A stretch of DNA of 64,000 nucleotides from an uncultured Spirochaetaceae bacterium (GCA_944389505.1 CALXMP010000002.1:1-64000), one strand, 5' to 3'. Counted from the stretch's first letter, positions 26,045 through 36,345 are shown. Numbers and translations are program-made. The notes: generated by a model not told the origin, from the letters alone.

Positions 26045-26637
26045 CTTCCAGTCTCCTTATCAAGAAGCAGCTTCATCAGCCTTGCGGCCTTGCCACGGTG
26101 CGAATATCTGTCCTTCTCCCCCTCAGGCAGCTCTGCTGATATCATGCCAGCTTCATCGATATAGAATACCGGGTCGTATCCGAAACCTGAAGTCCCCGAC
26201 GGAGCTGTGGCAATCGAGCCCTCGCATGTCTCCTGTATTATGTAACGGCGCTCATCGCTTAGAATAAGGCACAGGGCAGCTACGAAGTGCGCCTTCCTGT
26301 CCTCGATTCCTTCCATATTCTTCAGCAGCAGCTGGTATTTCTCCTCTGTCGTGAGCTTTCTGCCCGCTTCCTCATCTCCATAGCGCGCAGAGTGTATTCC
26401 CGGCCTGCCCCCAAGGGCATCAACGGATAGTCCTGAATCATCTGCAAGCACTGGCGCATGGACAATCCTATACAGCGCCTCAGCCTTTATGACTGCATTC
26501 TCGATATAGCTCGATCCATTCTCCTCTGGATCGAACTCTATGCCCTCATCCTTCGGTAGCACAAGCTCATACCCTCCGAGGAGCCTAGACATCTCAGTTC
26601 TCTTATGGTCATTGCCAGATGCGAAATAAAGTTTCAT
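26041..26637 (-). CDS. rdgB: dITP/XTP pyrophosphatase (RdgB/HAM1)
   Basis: Removes deaminated purine triphosphates (dITP, XTP) from the nucleotide pool. Family motifs: FASGNDHKRTEM at the N-terminus, VLADDSGLSVDALGGRPGIHSARYG in the middle, and SGFGYDPVF near residue 150; the 198 residues are normal. No ribosome-binding site precedes the ATG, while TATATT (reverse complement at 26645-26650) ends seven bases upstream, so it may be leaderless. It leads the rdgB-pepF pair. Confidence 0.93.
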   Translation of the reverse strand: MKLYFASGNDHKRTEMSRLLGGYELVLPKDEGIEFDPEENGSSYIENAVIKAEALYRIVHAPVLADDSGLSVDALGGRPGIHSARYGDEEAGRKLTTEEKYQLLLKNMEGIEDRKAHFVAALCLILSDERRYIIQETCEGSIATAPSGTSGFGYDPVFYIDEAGMISAELPEGEKDRYSHRGKAARLMKLLLDKETGR

Positions 26638-26665
26638 AACTAGAAATATAGCCGTATTCCCGCCT

Positions 26666-27640
26666 CTAATCCATGCCTTTCCCGATATCTTCCAGGAGAG
26701 CCTTCATCTTGCTTATATCATTGGCGACGGTAGAGCGGGGGATGCCAAGTATCTCCGCTATCCTTCCCTGGGGAAGGCCTCTCTTCCTGTACTTTATGAC
26801 GTCAAGCCTCTTCCTGTATATCCCAGCAGCTCTTTCCGTTGCTCTCATCAGGTCCTTCAGCTTCTCCGTATCCGCTTCCTTTGTCATCGCATGCCTGAGC
26901 CGCGCTATCATCTTCCAGTACCTTGCGGCTATCAGCTCAGCACTCTCTATTGCCTCATCGTTGCCAGAAAGCTCTCCGTTCCTCAGTTCATAGAAGCGGC
27001 TTATGACGGCACTGTCCACACGCAGAACCCTCGATACACCTGCCATGAATGATGCAGTCTCAACCTTGGGCAGGTGCAGGAGGAATTCCAGGAAGCGCCG
27101 TCTGTTGACTGGCTGGGACAGCTGGGACGCCAGGATTGATTCGGTATCCGTCTCCTCGATACTGCTGGGCTTCCTGCCCATTATGTATCCCAGGATCTCT
27201 TTCATATCCATCGAGGATACTCTTGCAGGAAAGGATGCCGAGTAGGGCTGGGACTGCTCCCTGAGCACATAGCCTTCATAGAGCGATGGATCGGAACGTA
27301 TTAGCGCAATCTCCGTCTGCTCGTTCTTCTCCTTCTTCCTGATATACCTCATGCACCGGTATCTGCATATCTGTGTCAGGTATGCAATATATGATGACCC
27401 TGATATCGCAAATGAGCCGATAATCCTGTCCATATCCTTGACGACATCGAGGTAGAACCCTGAGAGATCCTCCTCGCTTATGTAGAGATTGCGCTGCGGT
27501 ATGAGATAGAGCAGTATCCCTGTCCTTTCCTTGACGAAGGACTCAAGCCTGAGCCTCTCCTCCTCGTTCTCAGCATTGTTGTATTCAAGTACCTTCTTCC
27601 CGATATACCTATCGGCATCTGCCGTGAAGAATCTGTTCAT
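26666..27640 (-). CDS. Sigma-70-like regulatory protein
   Basis: A 324-residue protein without a close named relative that I recognise. An N-terminal segment (FYLDVVKDMDRIIG through ICRYRCMRYIRKKEKNE) resembles sigma region 2. The C-terminal end (YRKRGLPQGRIAEILGIPRSTVANDISKMKALLE) is a clear helix-turn-helix like sigma region 4. The 150-residue middle is helical and unassigned. The start at 27640 has AAGGAGGT directly upstream. It could be a divergent alternative sigma factor or a DNA-binding protein built from sigma parts; no anti-sigma gene is adjacent. Confidence 0.55.
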   Translation of the reverse strand: MNRFFTADADRYIGKKVLEYNNAENEEERLRLESFVKERTGILLYLIPQRNLYISEEDLSGFYLDVVKDMDRIIGSFAISGSSYIAYLTQICRYRCMRYIRKKEKNEQTEIALIRSDPSLYEGYVLREQSQPYSASFPARVSSMDMKEILGYIMGRKPSSIEETDTESILASQLSQPVNRRRFLEFLLHLPKVETASFMAGVSRVLRVDSAVISRFYELRNGELSGNDEAIESAELIAARYWKMIARLRHAMTKEADTEKLKDLMRATERAAGIYRKRLDVIKYRKRGLPQGRIAEILGIPRSTVANDISKMKALLEDIGKGMD

Positions 27641-27689
27641 GTAACCTCCTTGTGCAGGAGTTATCATGCAGGAATCATGCCAATAAATG

Positions 27690-27721
27690 GAAAAAGCCTC
27701 CCTGCTATCTTTCAGGAAGGC
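27690..27721 (-). terminator. Terminator after nrnA
   Basis: Minus-strand stem GCCTTCCTG/CAGGGAGGC (27713-27721 with 27696-27704), eight-base loop, followed by TTTTTCC. It closes the tig-clpP-clpX-nrnA run. Confidence 0.8.
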
Positions 27722-27756
27722 CCTTGCGCATAATCAGCGTTACATGTGTGAGATTG

Positions 27757-28731
27757 TCAGATGAAATTCTTCAGGAGCTCTATGACTGTATTCCTTGCCT
27801 CGTCCATCGTGCCCGTAATCGTTGCGCCTGCCGCGTGCATATGTCCGCCTCCTCCGAGGACAGCTGCTGCTTTGCCGACATCCATTCCGGATTTGTGCTT
27901 CGATCTGAAGCCGATCTCAACCGTTCCCTCCTTATCCTTGAGGAGAACGACTCCCAGGATGCCTTCAGCTTCAAGAAGGGATGCATATACGCCATCGCTG
28001 AGTTTCCCGTCCTTCATTGAGGCACTCTGATAGGCCATGAGGAACTTTCCTCCGAGAATAGGCTCTGCGCCGCATATGACAGAGGCCATGTCCTTTATAT
28101 CGGAGAGCTTCCTTCCGTCATGGAGCTCATCGTAGACATCGTATGGCGATACACCGGCTCTGCAGAATGAGGCAGCTGCTTCAAGCGCATCGGGAGCGCT
28201 CTTCTGCCCGAGGAAATGGTAAAAGCCCGAATCTGTTGCGAATCCAAGGTAGAGGAAATAGGCTATCTCCTCTGTAAGATCGACTCCCAGAGCCTTCCTT
28301 ACCTCATTTATGCACAGCGTTGTGGATGGGGATTCCGGTACGATGTAGCTCATTCCCTCCGCCGCGAATGGCACTCCTGATGAATGGTGGTCAATCACAA
28401 TCCTGTCAAGATCGCTGATTCTGCGGAATGCATCTCCGGGACGGTCTGGTGTTGAGCAGTCAAGGACGATAACAAGAGGGGAGGTGCTGATGAATTCATC
28501 GCTTGCCTCATTGCGGAATCTATTCTCGAATCTTCTGATATCCCCACGGAGGAATGGACCATCATTCAGGAGTTCAGTCCTCTTTCCCATCCTTTCCAGG
28601 ATCGCTGCCATGGCAAGTGAGGATGCTATGGCATCTCCATCGGGATTCTTATGGGCAACAATGATTGCTCCCGATGCGTTTCTAATCGCATCGAGGAGCC
28701 TTGAATCACATTGCGGAAATATACTTGCCAT
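27757..28731 (-). CDS. nrnA: DHH-family oligoribonuclease/phosphatase (NrnA-like)
   Basis: Family members degrade nanoRNAs and/or 3'-phosphoadenosine phosphate, or cleave cyclic dinucleotide products. The 324 residues show the DHH motifs [37 protein letters not shown] near residue 117, and the DHHA1 ending [13 protein letters not shown]. No S1 or other extra domain. It overlaps the end of clpX by 26 bases, so it is likely translated from the protease operon message. It is distinct from recJ, also a DHH enzyme, at the other end of the window. Confidence 0.85.
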   Translation of the reverse strand: MASIFPQCDSRLLDAIRNASGAIIVAHKNPDGDAIASSLAMAAILERMGKRTELLNDGPFLRGDIRRFENRFRNEASDEFISTSPLVIVLDCSTPDRPGDAFRRISDLDRIVIDHHSSGVPFAAEGMSYIVPESPSTTLCINEVRKALGVDLTEEIAYFLYLGFATDSGFYHFLGQKSAPDALEAAASFCRAGVSPYDVYDELHDGRKLSDIKDMASVICGAEPILGGKFLMAYQSASMKDGKLSDGVYASLLEAEGILGVVLLKDKEGTVEIGFRSKHKSGMDVGKAAAVLGGGGHMHAAGATITGTMDEARNTVIELLKNFI

Positions 28732-29959
28732 CTGCTGTAATGACCTTCGGCTGTGTTTTATTTATCACATTGTCCTTATCGACAATGACTTCCTTAACAC
28801 CTGACATGGAAGGAATCTCATAGCTTATGCCGAGCATAAGGTTCTCGACGATTGCCCTGAGTCCTCTTGCGCCTGTCTTCTGCTCATAGGACTGCGCAGC
28901 AATCTGCGTAAGAGCGTCATCGGTGAATGTGAGCTTTATGCCATCGAGCTGGTAAGATGTCTCATACTGCTTGATGATCGAGTTCTTAGGCTCTGTAAGG
29001 ATTCTCTTCAGTTCCTCGAGCTTCAGGTTGTTCAGCGATACATGCACAGGAAGCCTTCCGATGAATTCCGGGATGAGACCGAACTTTATGAGGTCATCGG
29101 GAAGAAGCTCGCTGTAAAGCTCATCCAGATCCTTGTCCTCCCTGTCCTTGATATCCGCACCGAAGCCCATCTGCGAGGCAGAGACACGGTTCTCGATGAC
29201 TTTATCAAGTCCGACGAATGCACCTCCGCAGATGAATAGGATGTTCGATGTGTTTATCTTGAGCATCTCCTGGTTCGGATGCTTCCTTCCCCCCTGCGGC
29301 GGAACAGATGCATTCGTTCCCTCGATGATCTTGAGAAGGGCCTGCTGTACGCCTTCGCCGGAGACATCACGGGTTATCGAGACATTCTCTCCCTTCTTTG
29401 CGATCTTATCGATCTCATCGATGAAGATTATGCCATGCTCAGCCCTCGGGATATCGAAATCAGCGGCCTCAATCAGCTTCAGGAGGATGTTCTCAACATC
29501 CTCTCCGACATAGCCTGCTTCGGTGAGTGTCGTTGCATCGGCAATAGCGAACGGAACATCGAGCTTCTTGGCAAGTGTTCTTGCAAGAAGTGTCTTTCCA
29601 GTTCCTGTAGGACCGATCATCAGTATGTTCGACTTATCGATCTCGACGCCGGACTCTGCGATCCTTGCAGCGTATTTGACTCTCTTGTAATGGTTATAAA
29701 CAGCAACGGAGAGGACTCTCTTCGCCGCATCCTGGCCGATGACATACTGATCGAGATACTCCTTGAGCTCATGCGGGGTAGGGATCTCTCCGATCTCGAT
29801 ATCGGAGGTCCTGTCCATGCCTCCCTGATTGCTGAGGATGTCAACGCAGGTGCTGACGCAGTTCTCGCAGATTGCCACGCCCGGACCTGCAACATATCTC
29901 ACCGATCCATCCGCAAGCGGCCTGCCGCAGAATGAACAGTATTTTGCGTTCCTTGCCAT
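28706..29959 (-). CDS. clpX: ATP-dependent protease unfoldase ClpX
   Basis: AAA+ unfoldase that feeds tagged proteins to ClpP. The N-terminal zinc domain (YCSFCGRP and CENC) is followed by [18 protein letters not shown] (Walker A), [11 protein letters not shown] (Walker B) and [11 protein letters not shown] near the pore and IGF-loop region. The 417 residues are normal. GAGAAGG precedes the ATG. The order tig-clpP-clpX is the classic one. Confidence 0.96.
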   Translation of the reverse strand: MARNAKYCSFCGRPLADGSVRYVAGPGVAICENCVSTCVDILSNQGGMDRTSDIEIGEIPTPHELKEYLDQYVIGQDAAKRVLSVAVYNHYKRVKYAARIAESGVEIDKSNILMIGPTGTGKTLLARTLAKKLDVPFAIADATTLTEAGYVGEDVENILLKLIEAADFDIPRAEHGIIFIDEIDKIAKKGENVSITRDVSGEGVQQALLKIIEGTNASVPPQGGRKHPNQEMLKINTSNILFICGGAFVGLDKVIENRVSASQMGFGADIKDREDKDLDELYSELLPDDLIKFGLIPEFIGRLPVHVSLNNLKLEELKRILTEPKNSIIKQYETSYQLDGIKLTFTDDALTQIAAQSYEQKTGARGLRAIVENLMLGISYEIPSMSGVKEVIVDKDNVINKTQPKVITADGKYISAM

Positions 29960-29960
29960 A

Positions 29961-30542
29961 TTACCTTCTCATTATCCTGTCAACGATTCCATACTCAAGC
30001 GCAGCATCGGCATCCATATAGAAATCGCGGAGGATATCCTTCTGGATCCTTTCCTCGCTCTGGCCGGTATGCATTGCCATCAAGCGCTTTGTCGTATCAT
30101 TGATTCTCTGGAGCTCCCGTGAGCTTACGATTATATCGCTTGCCTGACCCTCGGCTCCGCCGGAAGGCTGGTGTATCATTACACGGGCATTCGGAAGTAT
30201 CGATCTCTTTCCTCTCTCGCCGGCAGCAAGAAGGATTGCAGCCATCGAGCATGCCTGCCCGACGCAGATTGTGGAGACAGGGCAGGCTATATACTGCATT
30301 GTGTCATATATAGCAAGCCCTGCTGTGACGCTTCCGCCTGGACTATTGATGTACAGGCTTATGTCCTTCTTCGGATTCTCGCTCTCAAGGAATATGAGCT
30401 CGGCGACGACGAGATCTGCCATTGCATCGGTAATCTCGCCATCGACGAAGATGATCCTGTCCTTCAGAAGGCGCGAGAAAATATCATACTGTCTCTCTCC
30501 CGTCCCCGACTGTTCAAGCACGTAGGGGACAAGAGTATTCAT
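29961..30542 (-). CDS. clpP: ATP-dependent Clp protease proteolytic subunit
   Basis: Serine peptidase that forms the double-heptamer chamber. Catalytic triad Ser99 (GQACSMAA), His124 (MIHQPSGG) and Asp173 (LRDFYMDA), numbered from the ATG at 30542 ([11 protein letters not shown]), which fits the family's N-terminus. An in-frame TTG at 30554 has a better spaced GGAAG and could be the real start, adding four residues. The gene follows tig by about a dozen bases. Confidence 0.95.
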   Translation of the reverse strand: MNTLVPYVLEQSGTGERQYDIFSRLLKDRIIFVDGEITDAMADLVVAELIFLESENPKKDISLYINSPGGSVTAGLAIYDTMQYIACPVSTICVGQACSMAAILLAAGERGKRSILPNARVMIHQPSGGAEGQASDIIVSSRELQRINDTTKRLMAMHTGQSEERIQKDILRDFYMDADAALEYGIVDRIMRR

Positions 30543-30554
30543 CCTTTCGTTCAA

Positions 30555-31928
30555 TTATGCTTCTTCCTTTGAGTTCTCGTCCTCAGCCTCTGCAGCTCCA
30601 TAGAGGAACTCCTGATAGCTGAGCTTCTTTCCTTCCTTGAAGGTGTTCTTCTCAAGAAGGAACGGAACGACCTTAGCGAACTGCATCTCATCCTTGATCA
30701 TTCCCTTGTAGCTCTCTCTGTCTGCCTCTGGAATGTTCTTGAGAGTCTCTTCGCATCTCTTGTTCAGCTCTTCCTCATCGACAGGGAAGTCCTCTTTCTT
30801 CATGATCTTGTCGAGGATTATCTGGGCACGGATCATCTCCTCCGTATCCTTCCTCCAGTTCTCAAGAAGATCTTCCTTTGTCATATCCTGCATCTTGAGC
30901 ATCTTCTCGACGAACTCCGGCTTCATTCCGGACTGGGAGACAAACTGCCTGTATCTCTGCTCAAGCTGAGCCTCGACCATGGAGCGGGGGAGTGCGAAAT
31001 CGGTGGATTCAGCAATCTTCTTTACAATTGCATCCTCCTTCATATGACCGAGTCTCTCCTCAATCTCCTTCTCATAGTCAGCCTTGATGCCTGCGCGGAG
31101 ATCATCAACTGTCTTGTAGTCGTCCTTCACATCCTCTGCGAATTCGTTGTCGACAGCTGGAAGCTCTCTTGTCTTCACCTCGCTGAGAGTGATTGTGAGC
31201 TTGATTGTCTTTCCAGCATAGCCAGGAACGTGATCCTCCTCGGTGTAGCTCTTCTCGACAGTCTTTGTCTCACCCTTGCTCATTCCCTCCACATCCTTGT
31301 CGATGCGGTAGAAGTTGTAGCCTGAGCCGAGTGTGAATGTGAAGTCATTCCTCTCTGTGTCAGCCTTCTTGCTGCCATCCTCATTGAGCTCGGCATAGGA
31401 GACCGTTACGATATCGCCAGAAGCGGCTTTTCCGTCCTTTGTCCTGACAATTGCGTTCCTGTCCCTCAGCTCCTCAATCTTGTCATCGATATCCTTCTCA
31501 GTCACCTCAACGGATGGAACCTCAGCCTCGAGTCCTGTGTATGCTGGAAGCTCGAACTCAGGATAGATGTCATAGATGACGGAGAATGTCACATCCTCTC
31601 CCTTCTTGAAGGGGAGGAGCTTGTCCTCGTTCTGCAGCTCTGGTGTTGAGAACGCTATCGGCCTCTGATTCTCAGGAATATCCTTGAGAGCTTCCTCGAG
31701 ACCATCTTCCATTACCTTGAAGGTGCTCTCTTCCCTTATCGAATCGCCGAACTTCCTTTCGAGAACGGATGCGGGGACCTTTCCCTTCCTGAATCCGTCA
31801 ATCTGGACTTCCTTTGCATATTTCGCAAGTCTTTCCGAATATGCCTTCTCGATAGAGGCGGAATCGACTGTAATCGTAAGCTCTGCTCTGGATCCTTCCA
31901 GTACCTTTACGTTCTTATCAGCAACCAT
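30555..31928 (-). CDS. tig: Trigger factor
   Basis: Ribosome-bound chaperone and prolyl isomerase at the nascent-chain exit. The ribosome-binding signature GFRKGKVPASVLERKFG is near residue 45, a FKBP-type PPIase domain lies around residues 150-240 and the helical arms follow; the tail is Glu-rich. About 457 residues. I chose the ATG at 31928 (AAGGATGGG upstream); another ATG three codons earlier is possible. Confidence 0.94.
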   Translation of the reverse strand: MVADKNVKVLEGSRAELTITVDSASIEKAYSERLAKYAKEVQIDGFRKGKVPASVLERKFGDSIREESTFKVMEDGLEEALKDIPENQRPIAFSTPELQNEDKLLPFKKGEDVTFSVIYDIYPEFELPAYTGLEAEVPSVEVTEKDIDDKIEELRDRNAIVRTKDGKAASGDIVTVSYAELNEDGSKKADTERNDFTFTLGSGYNFYRIDKDVEGMSKGETKTVEKSYTEEDHVPGYAGKTIKLTITLSEVKTRELPAVDNEFAEDVKDDYKTVDDLRAGIKADYEKEIEERLGHMKEDAIVKKIAESTDFALPRSMVEAQLEQRYRQFVSQSGMKPEFVEKMLKMQDMTKEDLLENWRKDTEEMIRAQIILDKIMKKEDFPVDEEELNKRCEETLKNIPEADRESYKGMIKDEMQFAKVVPFLLEKNTFKEGKKLSYQEFLYGAAEAEDENSKEEA

Positions 31929-31949
31929 AGTGCCCATCCTTATTCCAAT

Positions 31950-31977
31950 CTTATAGATCTGTATTCCAGTTTACCAA
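31950..31977 (-). promoter_or_regulatory. tig-clpP-clpX promoter
   Basis: Minus strand: TTGGTA (31972-31977), 16-base spacer, TATAAG (31950-31955). It sits 21 bases before the tig start. Confidence 0.45.
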
Positions 31978-32020
31978 ATATAACTAATTTAGCGATCGAT
32001 GTCATCACCCATGGTGATGG

Positions 32021-32047
32021 AAAAAGCCGCCGGGCTGACCCAGCGGC
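32021..32047 (-). terminator. Terminator of the ABC transporter operon
   Basis: Minus-strand stem GCCGCTGGG/CCCGGCGGC with a four-base loop, followed by TTTTT. It lies just after the small membrane protein gene. Confidence 0.85.
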
Positions 32048-32067
32048 TCAGTGGAAGCATCAACTGC

Positions 32068-32565
32068 TCATATTTCCATTGTCATATCACCGAATCCTGC
32101 ATCCTGTTCGGCGATTGCCTCCTCAGGATTCTCCTCAGCGGCAGCCTCCGGTGCTGGCTGTACGATGAACTCCTGGATGCACTCCTCTGCAGGCAGCCCT
32201 GCAACGAGAGCCGGGATTGAGATCAGGGAGCTATCGTGCTCCAGCTTGAACTCCACGACAGGAAGCTCTATCTCATTGAAGCTCTTGTCATCATATGTGA
32301 TGGCAATCGTGTGTGTCCTGCCTCTGAGCGGGAAGCTGATCCTCATGCGAGGGGAGTACTCCTGCGCCTTCTGTCCATCGACGGAGACCTTTGCCCAGTC
32401 CTCTGCACGGTAGGATGTCCCGTTGATCTCTATCGTCCAGTTATCGACAAGGAGTGTCCTCTCCTTGCCGAAGTTGTATAGGAAGACAGCAAGCGCGATG
32501 ATCACGACGATGCATGCCAGGCGTACGAAGAATCTTATATCGAATATTTCCTTAGCACTTTTCAT
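32068..32565 (-). CDS. Small membrane-anchored protein of ABC operon (DUF6672-like)
   Basis: The 165 residues have one N-terminal membrane helix (FFVRLACIVVIIALAVFLYNFG) and a soluble beta-rich part (NWTIEINGTSYRAEDWAKVSVDG, ISFPLRGRTHTIAITYDD), then an acidic Ala/Glu tail. I link it to DUF6672, a small family next to DUF3798-type transporters, with limited confidence. It overlaps the permease stop (ATGA), so it belongs to the transporter. It may sit outside the inner membrane and assist assembly or substrate delivery. Confidence 0.6.
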   Translation of the reverse strand: MKSAKEIFDIRFFVRLACIVVIIALAVFLYNFGKERTLLVDNWTIEINGTSYRAEDWAKVSVDGQKAQEYSPRMRISFPLRGRTHTIAITYDDKSFNEIELPVVEFKLEHDSSLISIPALVAGLPAEECIQEFIVQPAPEAAAEENPEEAIAEQDAGFGDMTMEI

Positions 32566-33701
32566 GCCTTTTCCTCCTGCTTCTGGCCGAGGGCAAGATT
32601 CCTGGCGGATTCAGCCTTCTCGCGCCTTGTCCTGATCTCATAGAGAACGAGGGAGAGCGTGATGACGCCATACGATACGAATACGCGGAAGAACTCTCCG
32701 ATCTGTGCCTGCCCGATGAGGTTCCTTCCAGCCTGCGGCGTAAGGATGAACATCAGGTGGAACAGTATGATACCGAGGAATACATTCTTTATCGATGCCT
32801 TCGATACCGATGCTCCTCCGACGAGGAGAGCTGCGATACTGAACATTCCAATCTGCGAATGGGAGTTGTATGTATTGAGCGTTCCCATGTTCGAGAGATA
32901 GATGATCATTCCGTATGCAGCGAAGACTGTGGAGATGATGATGGCGAGGATCCTGGTCCTCTCGACCTTGATTCCAGCCTCTCTTGCGACCTCCATATCC
33001 TGTCCTACAGCTCTCATATCCTGTCCGATCTTCGTCTTGCGGAACCAGACGATGACAAGACAGAGTGCGATGATCAGTATGAATGTGAGCACAGGAATCG
33101 TTATGCCGCCCGTTCCGTTCTCATCTGTGAACAGCCTGATAGCCCAGAAGTTATCGATGCTCTTCCTGACGCTGAGAAGGTCGATTGTGTTCCTGACACC
33201 GTAGCCTCTTGGGAGGATAACCCTGCTGTTGCTGAGCGGGATAACCGGTCCCATTCCATAGAGCACGACGAGCTGGTAGACACCGTTCATGAAGAACGAG
33301 ATCATGTAGCTCGTGATCATCTCCCTTCCTTTTGCCTTATTGAGCATTGAACCGCAGAACCATCCGAGCACGACAGCAATCGGTGTTGCGATTATCGCAG
33401 CAAGGAGAAGGCCTGGGATGCTTACGATATTCCAGGAAGTTACGAATATGAGACCGATCTGGCCCGCCATAGCGCCCAGCGTCATTCCGAAGTTCAGTCC
33501 CATTCCTGCCATGATAGGAATCAGGAGTGAGAGAACAAGGAAGCTGTTGCGGACGATTCTCGTGATTATCTGATCGACCAGATACTGTCCTGTATATCCT
33601 GCGACGGGAATGCAGACTGCACAGAGCACGATGAAGATAATCGGGACTATGTTGTTTGAGAGGAACTTCCTCACATCCTTGCTTGTTATCTCTTTTCTCA
33701 T
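32562..33701 (-). CDS. ABC transporter permease (BPD_transp_2)
   Basis: A 379-residue inner-membrane permease of the branched-chain amino acid/ribose/nucleoside type with about eight to ten helices. Family features are MGLNFGMTLGAMAGQIGL near residue 65, a cytosolic loop with RAVGQDMEVAREAGIKVERTR and AALLVGGASVSKASIKNVFLGI. It pairs with the next permease as a heterodimer; the two are similar throughout. Start overlaps the preceding gene by four bases. Confidence 0.85.
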   Translation of the reverse strand: MRKEITSKDVRKFLSNNIVPIIFIVLCAVCIPVAGYTGQYLVDQIITRIVRNSFLVLSLLIPIMAGMGLNFGMTLGAMAGQIGLIFVTSWNIVSIPGLLLAAIIATPIAVVLGWFCGSMLNKAKGREMITSYMISFFMNGVYQLVVLYGMGPVIPLSNSRVILPRGYGVRNTIDLLSVRKSIDNFWAIRLFTDENGTGGITIPVLTFILIIALCLVIVWFRKTKIGQDMRAVGQDMEVAREAGIKVERTRILAIIISTVFAAYGMIIYLSNMGTLNTYNSHSQIGMFSIAALLVGGASVSKASIKNVFLGIILFHLMFILTPQAGRNLIGQAQIGEFFRVFVSYGVITLSLVLYEIRTRREKAESARNLALGQKQEEKA

Positions 33702-34738
33702 CTTGATGCCCCCGTCTTTCTTGTCAGAGCGTAGAGAATCATACCGTTGGATACGATGATCCTGAGAACCTCCGACATATCAGTATGGATCAGGGAGTTC
33801 ATGACGGAAGGCGTCATTGATACGATTCCCTGATAAAGTATCGTTCCGATGATGACGTTTGTGATGTTTGCCTTGTTCACCGATGCGCCTCCGATGAGGA
33901 TAGCGGATACAGCAGGCATTGCCATGTACATCGGGCCCTGATAGAGCTGGACGAATCCATATCCCTGCTGGTAGCAGAGGATTCCGAGCGCACCGAGCCA
34001 TGTGGACATGATGACGGAGAGCGTTCTCTGCCTGTCGATGTTTATGCCGGATGCTCTGGCGAATACAGGATTTGATCCTACGGCTGTCATCGCCGTTCCT
34101 GTCTTCGTATGGAGGAATGCCCAGATTATGAAAGCGAAGAATGCGAAGAAGAGGATCTCAGCGAGCGAAATCGATAGGTGTCCGATGTTGATAGAGAGCG
34201 TGTCACGGAGGATGTGGTAGTAGAAGCCCTCAGTCGAGATTGTCGTTCTCAGTCCCTGTCCTGTATAACCCCAGACCATGGTAGGGGAGGAGTACGGCAG
34301 GATCAGCCACATGATCGACATGAATGCGACGGAGGAGAATCCTACATATGTCGCGATCATCATCTCTCCGCCCTTTACCCTGTTCAGAAGCTTTCCGTAG
34401 CCCCATCCGAGGATGATTGCGAACGGTGTTGAATACAGGATTGCAAGAATAAATGATACAGGACCATGAATTCCTGTCTCAATCGCAAGCGTAGCTCCCA
34501 GAAGACCTGAGATGATACCGAGCGGAAGTCCGAAGTTGAGACCGCAGCCCGAGTGGATCATCGGAACCATCGCAAGTACCATTATCGCATTCTGCCCAAA
34601 ACGTCCGAGGACATCTGTTATCGAGGCAGTGACGCTGATTCCCGCAAACGGCGCTATGATGAAGAGCGCAACCAGGAAGAGCGTGATAATAAGACGCGGA
34701 AGCCCGAAGCCCTTGAGTATTTCCATTGCTCTATCCAT
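33698..34738 (-). CDS. ABC transporter permease (BPD_transp_2)
   Basis: Partner permease of 346 residues. The same landmarks recur: CGLNFGLPLGIISGLLGA, TAVGSNPVFARASGINIDRQR and AILIGGASVNKANITNVIIG. The ATG at 34738 overlaps the ATPase stop (TGATG), preferred over a GTG one codon earlier. The substrate is unknown; sugar, nucleoside or autoinducer-type importers share this fold. Confidence 0.85.
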   Translation of the reverse strand: MDRAMEILKGFGLPRLIITLFLVALFIIAPFAGISVTASITDVLGRFGQNAIMVLAMVPMIHSGCGLNFGLPLGIISGLLGATLAIETGIHGPVSFILAILYSTPFAIILGWGYGKLLNRVKGGEMMIATYVGFSSVAFMSIMWLILPYSSPTMVWGYTGQGLRTTISTEGFYYHILRDTLSINIGHLSISLAEILFFAFFAFIIWAFLHTKTGTAMTAVGSNPVFARASGINIDRQRTLSVIMSTWLGALGILCYQQGYGFVQLYQGPMYMAMPAVSAILIGGASVNKANITNVIIGTILYQGIVSMTPSVMNSLIHTDMSEVLRIIVSNGMILYALTRKTGASR

Positions 34739-36345
34739 CACATAGCCTCCTTCTTGGTCTTTCCGACCATGAGCATGCCGAAGTCCTCGCTTGGCCTGTC
34801 AGCAGGAAGGATGCCGGAGACAGCTCCGTCCGTTATTATCGCGATTCTGTCGCAGATCTGCCTGAGCTCCTCGAGCTCGGATGAGATCATGACGATCGTT
34901 ACGCCGTTCTTCCTGTTGTATTCCCTCAGTGCCTGCAGGACCAGAGCCTTCGCTCCGATATCTATACCGCGTGTCGGCTCCGATACGAAGAGAAGCTTCG
35001 GCTCAAGCGCGAATGCCTTCGCAAGGCAGATCTTCTGCTGATTACCGCCCGAGAGCTCCTTAGCCTTCTGCGTGGATGATGTGCACTTGATCTGCAGCTG
35101 GCTGATGTACTTCTCGGTCACTTCCTTGATTGCTGCCTGATCACGCCACTTGATAAGTCCGCCAAGGTAGTTCTTGAGGAACTTGTTCTGTATCTGCATC
35201 GCTGGGAATGCGATATTCCACTCAAGCGACTCGTCAAGAAGGAGTCCTACGCCTCTTCTGTCCTCAGATACGAACGCAAGAGAGGAGTCAAGGCATGCCC
35301 TTGGGTTGTTGAGAGGAATCTCGCTGCCATTGAGCGTGACCTTTCCTCCTGCGGGGAAGAGGCCCATTATGCCATTCGGGATACCGAGCTTGCCCTGTCC
35401 GGCAAGTCCTCCGATTCCAAGGATCTCTCCATCCCTGACCTCGAGATTCACATCCCTTACGGTCTCTCCTGGCATATCAACCCAGAGATTGTTAACGGAG
35501 AGGACTATCTTGTCAGATATCTTCCTCTCATCATGGTCCTGCTTAGGCTTATCTGTGCTTACCTCGCGTCCGACCATGAGCTTTGCCATCTCAGCAATCG
35601 ATGTATCAGCAGCCTCAAGCTCCTTGATGATACGTCCGTCGCGCATGACGACAACCTTGTTGCAGACATCGAGGATCTCCTGCAGACGGTGTGTGATGAA
35701 GATGACGGAGATGCCCTGATCAGCAAGGTTCCTTATGGCTTTGAGAAGCATTTCAGCTTCCTTTTCCGTAAGAACCGCAGTAGGCTCATCGAGGACGAGC
35801 AGCCTTATTGCGCTTTTGGATATCTCTCTGGAGATCTCAGTGAACTGCTTGTGTCCGACAGGCATTTCCGAGACGAGCATGTCCGGATCAAGCTGGACAC
35901 CGAGCTTTGTGATAGCGGCAATTGCCTGCTTCTGGAGATCTTTCCTATCTATCGTATTTGCCCTGTCTCCGAAGACCAAAGACAGAACGCTTTTGTTCTC
36001 TGGTTCGCGATTCAGAAGGATATTCTCTGCTGCAGTGAATCCAGGAAGCAGCGAGAACTCCTGATGTACCATTCCAATACCGGCTTTGAGCGCATCCAGA
36101 GGGGATGCAAATTTCACTTCCTGTCCATCTATGAGGACCTTTCCCCCATAGCCGCCAGTCTGATGGATGACGTCCATTCCGAAGAGTATGTTCATCAATG
36201 TGCTCTTTCCCGCACCATTCTCTCCGACTAGTCCCAGGACTTCTCCTGCATTAAGTGAGAAGTTAACGTCTTTCAGGACTGGATTTCCATTGTACTCCTT
36301 GCTTACATTCTGCATTTCAAGCAAGGACTTTGACATTTCACTCAT
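34738..36345 (-). CDS. ABC transporter ATPase with two nucleotide-binding domains
   Basis: A 535-residue fused double ATPase like RbsA/MglA/XylG. The first half has GENGAGKSTLMN (Walker A) and LVLDEPTAVL (Walker B), with a variant signature region PVGHKQFTEI. The second half has GLAGQGKLGIPNG in place of a normal Walker A, an intact LSGGNQQKICLAKA signature and LFVSEPTRGIDIG. The second site is therefore probably non-hydrolytic, as in this subfamily. It is separated from the binding-protein gene by a hairpin. Confidence 0.9.
   Translation of the reverse strand: MSEMSKSLLEMQNVSKEYNGNPVLKDVNFSLNAGEVLGLVGENGAGKSTLMNILFGMDVIHQTGGYGGKVLIDGQEVKFASPLDALKAGIGMVHQEFSLLPGFTAAENILLNREPENKSVLSLVFGDRANTIDRKDLQKQAIAAITKLGVQLDPDMLVSEMPVGHKQFTEISREISKSAIRLLVLDEPTAVLTEKEAEMLLKAIRNLADQGISVIFITHRLQEILDVCNKVVVMRDGRIIKELEAADTSIAEMAKLMVGREVSTDKPKQDHDERKISDKIVLSVNNLWVDMPGETVRDVNLEVRDGEILGIGGLAGQGKLGIPNGIMGLFPAGGKVTLNGSEIPLNNPRACLDSSLAFVSEDRRGVGLLLDESLEWNIAFPAMQIQNKFLKNYLGGLIKWRDQAAIKEVTEKYISQLQIKCTSSTQKAKELSGGNQQKICLAKAFALEPKLLFVSEPTRGIDIGAKALVLQALREYNRKNGVTIVMISSELEELRQICDRIAIITDGAVSGILPADRPSEDFGMLMVGKTKKEAM

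Noticed and set aside
29279-29935. 218-residue plus-strand frame opposite clpX
   Set aside because: Antisense shadow of a conserved gene; no start signal and no known family.
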